Positions 41,029-49,238 of a stretch of 64,000 nt of DNA are shown here, piece after piece (position 1 is the stretch's first letter; every line of letters starts with the position of its first letter). The notes beneath the pieces were generated by a model, which was not told the DNA's origin, made no database searches, and saw nothing but the letters and a program-made list of their open reading frames with translations. A program made the position numbers and the translations under genes. The stretch comes from Cenococcum geophilum 1.58 (lineage: Eukaryota; Ascomycota; Dothideomycetes; Gloniales; Gloniaceae). The stretch covers positions 868,001 through 932,000 of the forward strand of contig KV748227.1 of the NCBI GenBank assembly GCA_001692895.1, given 5' to 3'.

Positions 41029-41445
41029 CTAATGTCTGTATGGCCGAGCGGGCGGCATTCCTCTCCCCGTTTGTTTTTTAATGGCCATGGTATCATAGAA
41101 AATCGTCGAATGTTGGGGTTCCATTATACCAACATCGACAAGGGTATTTGCCTGACCCCACGGTATTCCTTTATTAAGGTATCGGAGGAAACGCTGCAGG
41201 CTTGTCCAATAATGATATATATCCTTGGGTTCCTTCCTCCAAGCAGCTACATGTGATACATTGGATTCGGAAATCGAGTTTGGATTACGCCGACTGTATT
41301 GAAATGGAAGATTCCAAAGAACATCATGCTTAGTCTCGTTATAGCATGCCGGTAACGAATGTCGGATAGTATGGTACAAGAATCCTGTCTCAAGGATGTT
41401 ACTGACGACCTGCGGCGGCACGGTGTCTAGCGAATTTTCGAACAT
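41029..41445 (-). CDS. Hypothetical protein (138 aa)
   Basis: An open frame from ATG at 41445 to TAG, ending with a Gly-Arg-Gly-Met-Pro-Pro segment. The composition (many Trp/Tyr, normal codon use) is protein-like, but I do not recognise a family. It starts 30 bp downstream of the stop of the PD-(D/E)XK-like gene on the same strand, so it could be that gene's 3' exon, or the last exon of another gene; I found no in-phase splice linking them. No signal peptide or membrane segment. A second minus-strand frame and two plus-strand frames overlap it partly, and I could not decide between them for 40638-41028. Confidence 0.4.
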   Translation of the reverse strand: MFENSLDTVPPQVVSNILETGFLYHTIRHSLPACYNETKHDVLWNLPFQYSRRNPNSISESNVSHVAAWRKEPKDIYHYWTSLQRFLRYLNKGIPWGQANTLVDVGIMEPQHSTIFYDTMAIKKQTGRGMPPARPYRH

Positions 41446-41475
41446 ATTTCCATCCGTTGCAAATATGCAGATACA

Positions 41476-43892
41476 CTACCGATCCTCTCCTGGTAGGTTA
41501 ATCAACGATTCCACCATCAAAGTCCTAAACGGAGACAATATCAAACCTCTAGAAGACGGGAAGCGATAACAATCTCCCTTGAGTTCTTCTGCCTTTTTGC
41601 AACGAGTACAGAACTCTTTCTCGTGGTCTTGGGCCTTTGAGATTTCGCGCACCCTTTCGGACGTGCGAATAAAAGATATATTACGGATTGGAGGGACGTT
41701 TTTAAGGACAACAGCCGTAGTCGTACGAGTTTCACGAGAAGTGTTGGAGAACACGTTAGAGGGCACTGCGCTTCTCGACCCTTTTCGCATAAAGTGGTGG
41801 AACCTCTGGACAAATTTTGACATTTTTGGATTGCTATTGGCTTGGAATCCCAAGGCTTGGCAGTCCGATCCATGTTGTGGAAGAGCATACGCAGACAACC
41901 GAACACAGGAAACAGCAGCTATGAGAGCCTGATTTCGAGAAATATTTAGAAAGCAGTCCATGCTCTCTAAAACTATTCGTCCACTGCATAATCGAGCAGT
42001 TTGTGGTATTGACGTAATGTTGTTCATGCTATTTCTCCAACTCGCACTTGATACTAGCATTTTAAAGGCTGATTTGGAGATTTCTAGATAGGTTATTTCC
42101 CTTGCAATACGCCATGATGTGTTCAGAAAGGACCTGACCTCAAGGCAGATATAGAATGCGGTTGTCGACATATTTGTCTCATCTTCCGCTTTGATCCTTG
42201 CCCTCCCAGTCCAAGCTTCCTCGAGTAGGTCAAGATCTTTGCCACTAAGCTGGAGTATCTCGTCCCATCCAGAAAAAAATTAAGAATATCTCGCGCGGTT
42301 TTTTTTTATTTCGTTCCATTAGTATCTTTTCTAATTCCGCTCGTGGCCTGGAGGAGATGATTGATATTATCCTCAGTGACGTATAGAGCATCCAAACGAA
42401 ACGAAATATGGGATGCAAGCTTGAGCGTCGCAACTGCTCTGGATTGAATAGATAACGGTAACAGAGTCTGTTCATTTAATGCCACGGCTACAAAGCCGTC
42501 ACCAATGTCTAGAGGCGGCTGAATCCAATTTGATATGCTGGTCTTCTCTGCCTTCATTGAAGGAATATCGCTATCAGTAGTTAAGGTGACTTGATCGTAT
42601 GCCTTACCACTTGCAAGACATTTCAAGCGCCTTAAGATAGAAGGTCGATATAAATTCCTCGCCCAGTCAAAGACATAATTCACAATAAGGAGGAGTCGGA
42701 GGGCATCATCTTTTGATAATATACATCCATGCCAGAGCTGGGTAATCTCCTACCTAGCTTGTCAGTCACATAAAACTTACGGAGTCGAAGTATACAATAA
42801 AACAGGAGTAGGCGTCAACAATATACTCGTTTACTTACACACCCCGATTTTTCTCCGATCTTTTTGATATAGCACGTATACACCCGCCAGGCATCCCCGC
42901 GATAGGCGAAGAACCAAACAAGAGGTGGGGGACCTGATATTTGGTTGGCTGCTTTCTCCTGCAGCTTCTCCTGTAATTTCAACAGAAGCAATATTGGAAA
43001 GGAGGTCTGGACTCGTATATCATCGAAGCCATTGGGACTATGTTCAGACTTCGCTTCGACGACAAGGAAAGGGAAAAGAAGAGGATCTGGTTCGTATTTA
43101 AATGGGCTAGTCGCCACTAGATCCCCGATTGTGTTGCATGCAACCGTCGATGGAAAATCCATAGGCTTGGAGAGTAGTATCTCAAAAATTTTGGTGGCTC
43201 GTAGTCCATAGATTCGATCTGGCTTTTTCTTAGGAAGGGCCAACCCCTCGACAGGATTATGTCCAGCCGCTTCTTCGGCCCGATCATCAAATATGGAGTT
43301 TGTGCCGATCTCATAGTTTCCGATTATCTTAATTATGACCCAAGCGTTGGTGATGTTGTTCACTCACATGTCTTGCGGGCGAGTATCAGGTGGACATTCG
43401 CATGCCGTACGGGATTTCCTCCGTTCCTCTAGCTGACGGGCTATATTATCGTCGGGTTCGTAGATAGAAGCTTCAATTTCCGATCTCCAAATCCGAGCGC
43501 GACACGTAGGACTGCGATTCATGTCAGTAAGAAGCCCGAGGTCTTTCAGAATGCTTTATATACCAAGCAACTTCGAAGCTAAATCGGCGAAATACATCGT
43601 TCTCTAGCCCAAATCTCCAACCAGCCTCATTGCGTTCCTGCGTGAATAGCCGAGAAGCACGTTCGGTCAACCATTCAGCTCGAAGTTTGGTTTGCTCTCT
43701 CCAGGGTTCCTCGCTAGAACGGATTCCAATACTAGCACAAAAGGTATCAAAGCTCTGACTGCCGATTTTGCGGATATCCCCAAAGGTGCAACGATGCGCA
43801 GCTGGCCATTCCTCTGCAGATAGTGGAGGTTTGAAAATTATCCCATAACGCTTAGCTAGTCGACGGAGATCATTATCGGGCTGATTTTCCAT
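41476..43892 (-). pseudogene. Fungal multi-exon gene with PD-(D/E)XK nuclease-like motif, probably decayed
   Basis: Exon 1 is 43892-43564 (starts MENQPDND). A 52-bp intron (43563-43512, GTATAT...CTGAC...CGCAG) joins in phase to exon 2 (43511-43368), which ends at a GTGAGT. Exon 3 runs to 42839. A 101-bp GTAAGT...CCCAG intron (42838-42738) joins in phase to exon 4, then the frame continues to 41476. Exon 3 has a D...FPFLVVEAKSE segment, the E-x-K signature of PD-(D/E)XK nuclease folds, followed by a Gln/Leu-rich helix and WFFAYRGD. Exon 4 has a FDWARNLYR helix. The function of these fungal proteins is unknown. Signs of decay: no acceptor restores the frame after exon 2; an in-frame TAA (about 42308) sits beside an A9 run; and a one-base shift beside a T7 run (about 42272) precedes the WDEIL segment. 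It could instead be an assembly error at homopolymers. No membrane segment seen. Confidence 0.6.
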
Positions 43893-44389
43893 GAAGTTCT
43901 GGCTTCCAAAATAGAGCGCCTTAAAATGTATGGAGATTCAAAGTCACACCGGTTCTCGATCAGTAGTTATCACAGCGGGGCAGCTTGAAGGTTAAATGAG
44001 TGCCTTATTAACCACGCCGCACCAGCCCCATGGGCTGTACAAGCCACTAGCGCTTCAAGGTCCAGACCCAACCCCCTGCCTATCTAAATTTAGACTGATT
44101 TTAATTATGGCGACCATTAGCTATACAGACTCTCACAGCATGTCATGACGACTCCGATTTATGGAGGGGTGCGGATAGGAGTCTGAGTTCGGTAGGAGTG
44201 CAAAAAAACGAGAAACCATGACTAGTCAGCTACTACTATTTCTATACAATTCCGTACGTGCTACGTAGTCACCAGAAATATTTTATGTTTCTTTAAAGTG
44301 ACAATTCTTTCATCTTCTGTAGATTTCAAAGAACAAGTTTCGCCTTAACGTGGGTATGAAGCGCGATTTATTTTGTAGTTGCCATCAGG
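43893..44389. other. Intergenic region, upstream of the PD-(D/E)XK-like gene
   Basis: About 500 bp of normal composition. It should hold the promoter of the minus-strand gene. I see no clear TATA box, RNA gene or repeat. Confidence 0.5.
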
Positions 44390-44391
44390 TA

Positions 44392-44706
44392 TCCCCTAAC
44401 CCGTCAGGTATGTGGTCTGTGCGCGAATACCGGGAACGAGACTACGCGTGCTCTCTAGTTGTAAAATTCAACTATTGGCTCAATTTGGCTGTAGTATCCG
44501 CAAGATACCGTTCTGCAGGAACGATGCCTGACGGCAGCCTCATATTGAGCGACTTAACTCCAAAGGATAAGCTTGCATAGAGATTTTGTATAAGAATTAA
44601 GCAATATCAAAGGCTTCAAATATCTAAGCGCGGCTATCGAATCTGGTTAATCTAATGAGCTGGCGCTTATCGATAAGCTTCGGACCCAAATCGACGTGTT
44701 AAGGGA
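44392..44706. mobile_element. MITE-like element 1 (TA target, TCCC... termini)
   Basis: It starts TCCCCTAACCCGTC and ends GACGTGTTAAGGGA, flanked by TA on both sides (44390-44391, 44707-44708). Internal stretches (GTGGTCTGTGCG on the left; CTTATCGATAA then GGACCCA on the right) align with MITE 2, so it is a longer, diverged relative. 315 bp, no transposase. Confidence 0.65.
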
Positions 44707-44804
44707 TAGCAGTAAGCCTTTCAAGCTTACCACTGTCCTCTTAGCTCGGCGGACCCTCGGGGGTCAGCCACGGCAAGACCTAGAGGCAAAACCTAGAAGC
44801 AGCA

Positions 44805-44818
44805 AGGTAACGTTACCT
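44805..44818. repeat. 14-bp perfect palindrome
   Basis: AGGTAACGTTACCT between MITE 1 and MITE 3. No function is assigned; it could be a binding site or chance. Confidence 0.5.
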
Positions 44819-44864
44819 GGGTAGATAAATGGCAGATCACATCAGTAGCCAAGACTCTGATGTA

Positions 44865-45313
44865 TCCCATGCGCCGTCACGAAAGGTGCTTCTTTTCCTG
44901 ACCTAACTAGAGGCTCTAGATTTGATTAAGTCTTGGCAAAATTAAGTTGCAGATTTGATCAATTAATTATAACCCAATATTATATAGTAATAAAGCTTAA
45001 ATTTAATATATGATACGACTCCAGGTTAAACAAGGTCTGCATTATTGGAAGAACGTTTACAGCCTATTATGGTGGTTTAATCACGATAAGAAGCTATATC
45101 CCTTGCAACGTCAGGGTCCTCAGAGTAAGTGGTCCGTGCGGGAAAACCCACAAATTTCTAAGTACAGGCACCGAATCCAGCTAATTTGATTGGTTAGTTC
45201 TTATCGATAACCTGAGGACCCATTTTGACGTTGCAAGGGATAGAGACGCATGTTGATGTTTTGGTGTTCGCGCACGGGCCACAATAAAAGGAGCACCTTG
45301 ACGGCGCATGGGA
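44865..45313. mobile_element. MITE-like element 3, containing MITE 2
   Basis: The termini TCCCATGCGCCGTCA and TGACGGCGCATGGGA are perfect inverse complements, continued by AGGTGCT...TTTT against AAAAGGAGCACCT. TA flanks both ends (44863-44864, 45314-45315). It is 449 bp including the nested 142-bp element. No coding capacity. The TCCC(A/T)TGC..CGTCA terminus is shared with elements 1 and 2, so all three belong to one Tc1/mariner-like MITE group. Its right end lies 7 bp before the ATG of the next gene. Confidence 0.8.
45099..45240. mobile_element. MITE-like element 2, nested in element 3
   Basis: The perfect 15-bp terminal inverted repeats TCCCTTGCAACGTCA / TGACGTTGCAAGGGA extend imperfectly with GGGTCCTCAG / CTGAGGACCC. 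TA on both sides (45097-45098, 45241-45242). 142 bp, noncoding, and not RIP-altered. Confidence 0.85.
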
Positions 45314-45320
45314 TAAACAC

Positions 45321-46048
45321 ATGCTGAGCTGCATACCAACCTTACTCTCCTATTTATATCTGCTGAAAGCATCAAACCTCTCATTAACTCATCAATTCCT
45401 GTCCTACATTTCCGGACAGCCAATTAGCATACTGCTTATATTCAATCTCTTTCTCACCCTCGTCTTCTCCGCCCTCTGCACCACAGCTCCAGTTCTAGAT
45501 ACTCGTGTTGCCGTCCCCCACAAACGCGACATACCAAAACTGTCTTACGTCGTCGCCAACCTTGGCGTCTTTGAAGCAAACCCAAATCTCGGCGTCCAGT
45601 CTTTCATATCATTCCTCTTCTCCAACCCCAATCCCACCACCAAAATTGAAGCCGACTGTCTCCGCAGCCTCAATACGAGCTCTGGCCTCTACACAAACTC
45701 GTTCTTCTCCTGTGGTGCATCACCGTATGGCTTCAGGTATCGTAGTGACGGTATAGACCTGCAGAGAGTATGGAGCGACCCTCGTGAGTAGCGCCTTGAG
45801 CCTGAAACCTTACACGCAAATGAAAGCCCTCTCATTCCCTTCAAAATTCCAGAACTATCCCTGCTCCATCAAGCAACTGATTCCGCTCACATCCGTCTAG
45901 TTCGAATGGTGAACCGTCCACCACCATCATCGCCTATGCGGCTAACCAAACCTTCTGGGGATCTACCAACACGTTAACTTCGCCGTTCGGCAGGTTCTAC
46001 TTCCGCGAGGAGCCCTTCTACTTCCTTGTCACCCAACTTGTTGCTTAA
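45321..46048 (+). CDS. Unidentified two-exon gene, 204-aa predicted product
   Basis: Exon 1 is 45321-45787 and exon 2 is 45901-46048. The 113-bp intron uses GTAGCG...GTCTAG. A stronger-looking donor four bases earlier (GTGAGT at 45784) would put exon 2 out of frame, whereas 45788 keeps a clean reading to TAA with a Thr/Phe-rich end. The product has a hydrophobic segment at residues 36-55 (ISILLIFNLFLTLVFSA) that looks like a displaced signal peptide, then a soluble part with few Cys. So the true start may have been further in, or the first 35 residues may be former 5' leader. I do not recognise the family; a small secreted protein is a guess. The ATG lies 7 bp beyond the end of a MITE, so its promoter must lie in or beyond that element. 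Confidence 0.5.
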
Positions 46049-46683
46049 GTGGCCCCTGGATCTTCAGTCCGTAGGCAAATAGACGTCACCAGTTATAGCC
46101 GTTGCAGGATATTTGCAGGATCGAAGAAAGGGGATGGACTGACTGCATCTGAGCCAGTTGGTACAATGAACGAGGCTCAGAAGTTCCAAGCAATATGCTG
46201 TGTCGAGATTAATGTTTATAAGAATAAATAAATACCTGAAAAGCTTTAATACAATGAACTTATATATTTCAAAAATCTATATTATTATCAGAGAAGTCAT
46301 GGCAATGCTTCATGGTGCTACGAAATCTCTTAGGTTGCCAAAGTGACCCTGAAGGGGTGTACTTGACACTTAATGGGCTACTAGAGCAGTCTAGAGGATC
46401 GAGATGATTCAAGTCCGTTCAACAGACTACGTGAACAACCATGCGCCCTTCAGACTAAATAGCATCATGAATATTTATTGCAATTGCACATACTCGTCAG
46501 GGCATGTGTAGAGTTTTACGGTCTTTAGTCACAAACAAGAATGATTCAACTTAGAACCCACCACCGGACTCAGGTAATGCAAACGGGCGATCAGACGCGC
46601 TCAATTTCTATAACTCAGAGCATAAGGATACAGGTATGAACACTAGCAATACAGATTTCCATCACGAAAACAAGTCTACGAAT
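46049..46683. other. Intergenic region between convergent genes
   Basis: The 3' flanks of the plus-strand gene and of MIC60. AT-rich stretches such as 46210-46285 could carry polyadenylation signals. No further gene seen. Confidence 0.5.
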
Positions 46684-48711
46684 CTAGTCCACCAGCAGTG
46701 TCTGCAACCTCGCCTCCGTCGCAATTACGTCCAACGCCTGCCGCACCTCCAACACCCTTCTCACCTCCCCCAGCCAGTCCCGACTCAGCACCTTCGCCCA
46801 GCCGTCTAGCCCGTTCATCTCCCGCGCCGCGCCGTCCAGATCACCCTCCTCAAGAAGCACTTCTGTGCGTGCGAGCACGGCTTCGACATCCGCCCCCACC
46901 GCCAGTCCCGATTTCTTGAAGAGGAATTTGCTCATTGCTAGACTCGCCAGATGGCTTGCCACGCCCGCGTCTTCCGGCAATAGGGCTGCTTTGCGCACTT
47001 CGGCCGCGACTCGGCGGAAGCGGTCGATCAGCTGAGATGCCGTGGGGATGCCACGCTGGTAGGCAGCGGGGTTGATGCTCGCAATGGCGGCCGCGACAAC
47101 GGGATCATCTGCAGCGATCTCCTTCAGAGCAGCCAGCTCTGTGGTGAAGGGTTTCGGGGCGTCGGCCTTCTCGAGCGTGGTTTTCACAGCCTCGACCGCC
47201 ACTACGAGGTGCTGGGTTTTCAGGTTCGCGTCGACGACAGAGTTCCACTCGGCTGTGAGCTTCTCGAGTTCGTGAATAGAGTCGGATAATTCGGTCAACT
47301 TGGACAAGCGGCCATCGCGTTCGGTTTCGACGCGGTCACGAATGGTCGAGGAGAAGGAGCGCTGCAGGGCGATGGATTGTTCAAGCAGTTCGTTCTTCAG
47401 GCGCTGGTTGTGGACTTTCTGAGCAACCTCAAGCTCCGACTGCAGTTTCTGCTTGTAACTTTGGGCAAGTTTCTCGCGCTCACTCTCATACTCCTCTTTC
47501 CAGTGAGCTTCTTGCTCCTGCATTTGCTGATCAAGACGACTAATTAGCTCCCTGGCAGCAGAATCGAACTCAGTATGTGCCACACGGATTTTTTCCTCGG
47601 CCGCTTTCTGCTCATTTTCCTTCAGTGCGGTAATGTCCGAGATAACTTTCCCGAGGTCAGATTTCGCTTTGGAAATGACAGAGCTGTATTTCGAGGCAGC
47701 AGCATCAGCGTTAATAACCGTGATAATGTCATTGAGGATCTTGACGACGTCTTGAACTACAGGCTCTTTGGCAGATGGGACCTCGAGGTTGTCAACCAGA
47801 GGTGCGGTTGAAGCAGGCGCGGACACAGATTTTGCGGGTTCTTCTTTCTTGGGTTCCGCCTTCACGGCTCCCTTGGGCAGGAGATTATGTGTTGCAGATT
47901 CCGTGGGCTTCTCTTTAGCCGGAAGAGCCTCTTTCTTGGTTTCCTCCACAGGCTTCTGGGTTGCAGGTGTAGGCTGTGACGCAACATTCTGCGGCTCTTG
48001 TTTGCCCGAAGAAGTTGGAGGCTTGGCCTCTTCTACAGCGCTCAAATGCCTTCCTTTTAATGCCAGATCGCTGCGTTTGCTGTCCCCATTCTCAGCAACA
48101 CGCCACGAAAGCCCATGCTTGCTCGGAATTGTAATCTTGGGCTCGCCCTTGACTTGCGGATGCAAGCGTGGAGTGCCTGCCTGGCCGGGGAAACGTCTAC
48201 GGAATTCGCGCTCCTCAAAGTAGCCAACGGCATCCTCGCCAAAGGGTACATATTCGGTGAAGAAGTCGTGGAAGTTGTCAGAGACCAGCGAGTAGTATAC
48301 ACCACCTGCGTAACCAAGCGCAGACAAGATAAGCAATTGGATTATAAAGCGGCGGAATCGACGTTTCTTCGGCTTCGGAGCTTGAGGCTGGGGTGCTACA
48401 TTCGAAGAGCCAGTACCGGTGGGTGGAGTTGCAGCAGGACTCACAGCGGGTGCAGAGCGCACCTCTCCGGATGCTGGAGGGGTCTTCGGTACATCATTAG
48501 GAGGAATCGTGCCAGTTTTTATAGGTGATAGGTTTGATGGTGTTGTCAATGGCGGAGAAGGGATTTCGGCATTGGCGCTTGTGCTCTGAGAGCCGGGCAG
48601 CAGCGTCTCGTCGGGTTTCTTGCTATCAGCGAAGAAACGATGGGCGACACGCCATTGAAGGCGGGCAGCAGGTGCAATTGGCCTAGCTCTTAAAAAAGAG
48701 GCACGCAGCAT
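46684..48711 (-). CDS. MIC60: MICOS complex subunit MIC60 (mitofilin)
   Basis: A 675-aa inner mitochondrial membrane protein that holds cristae junctions and outer-membrane contacts in the MICOS complex. The ATG at 48711 is preferred over an in-frame one 81 bp upstream because it gives a typical mitochondrial presequence (MLRASFLRAR, Arg-rich, no acidic residues for 28 residues). Then come a Pro/Ser/Thr-rich linker (40-115), a basic KKRRFRRF stretch and a membrane segment (about 122-141, with GYAGGVYY). They are followed by a Lys/Glu/Pro-rich variable part (200-310), a long coiled coil (about 345-490) and the conserved C-terminal mitofilin domain (about 500-675, with IPTASQLIDRFR and LDGAAREMNGLDGWAK). 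Length and order are as usual for fungal Mic60. Single exon, intact. The TAG stop is at 46684-46686. Confidence 0.96.
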   Translation of the reverse strand: MLRASFLRARPIAPAARLQWRVAHRFFADSKKPDETLLPGSQSTSANAEIPSPPLTTPSNLSPIKTGTIPPNDVPKTPPASGEVRSAPAVSPAATPPTGTGSSNVAPQPQAPKPKKRRFRRFIIQLLILSALGYAGGVYYSLVSDNFHDFFTEYVPFGEDAVGYFEEREFRRRFPGQAGTPRLHPQVKGEPKITIPSKHGLSWRVAENGDSKRSDLALKGRHLSAVEEAKPPTSSGKQEPQNVASQPTPATQKPVEETKKEALPAKEKPTESATHNLLPKGAVKAEPKKEEPAKSVSAPASTAPLVDNLEVPSAKEPVVQDVVKILNDIITVINADAAASKYSSVISKAKSDLGKVISDITALKENEQKAAEEKIRVAHTEFDSAARELISRLDQQMQEQEAHWKEEYESEREKLAQSYKQKLQSELEVAQKVHNQRLKNELLEQSIALQRSFSSTIRDRVETERDGRLSKLTELSDSIHELEKLTAEWNSVVDANLKTQHLVVAVEAVKTTLEKADAPKPFTTELAALKEIAADDPVVAAAIASINPAAYQRGIPTASQLIDRFRRVAAEVRKAALLPEDAGVASHLASLAMSKFLFKKSGLAVGADVEAVLARTEVLLEEGDLDGAAREMNGLDGWAKVLSRDWLGEVRRVLEVRQALDVIATEARLQTLLVD

Positions 48712-49238
48712 GATGGGCTGCTCAAGAGCGCAAGGTGGTGACCGGTTGGGGGGTGTGACGATAGCTGCCCTGTCACACTCGGAAAGAAACAAAGTTGAAA
48801 TGCGGCCTATCCCGAGCTCCGCTGATCACGGGAAGTTGACGCGAACACCACAACCCGGTCACTATATTCAAGACGGCTATCATCAATTCAGACTTTTCTG
48901 CGAAAATTTTATCAACATACTGTAGGAGACTATTGTTCAGTCGGTCACCTTGAAAGCAAGACTTTTCATCATAGTTGAATTTCTTAAATATGGGTAGGCC
49001 CACTAGATATTTGTTGCTCATTCACTGCCTCATCAACAAAACATCCTTAACAAAACATCCTTACACAATACAGTTAGAATATATCCAGCAAGACTCCACA
49101 ACAGCTCCCTTAAACAAAACTTCCCTTCTCCTTCCAGGCGAGCAGATAAACACAGCAATAAGCCAACCCAAACGCTAACTTAAGGCGTTATACATACATC
49201 CAGAGCATCGGCTTAGTTATCATCCATCCAGGCCGCCA
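48712..49238. other. Upstream region of MIC60 / downstream of the VWA gene
   Basis: About 530 bp. It should hold the MIC60 promoter and 5' leader and the 3' end of the next minus-strand gene. A directly repeated AACAAAACATCCTTA occurs at about 49034-49061. No other gene recognised. Confidence 0.5.

Noticed and set aside
40638-41256. Overlapping open frames on both strands left of the hypothetical ORF
   Set aside because: Frames on opposite strands overlap each other and none shows a domain, signal peptide or splice partner, so I could not choose one.
44350-44580. A 76-codon plus-strand frame
   Set aside because: It lies mostly inside MITE-like element 1 and spans its left end; open by chance.
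46698-48528. Several plus-strand frames over MIC60
   Set aside because: Antisense shadows of a GC-rich, well-supported gene.
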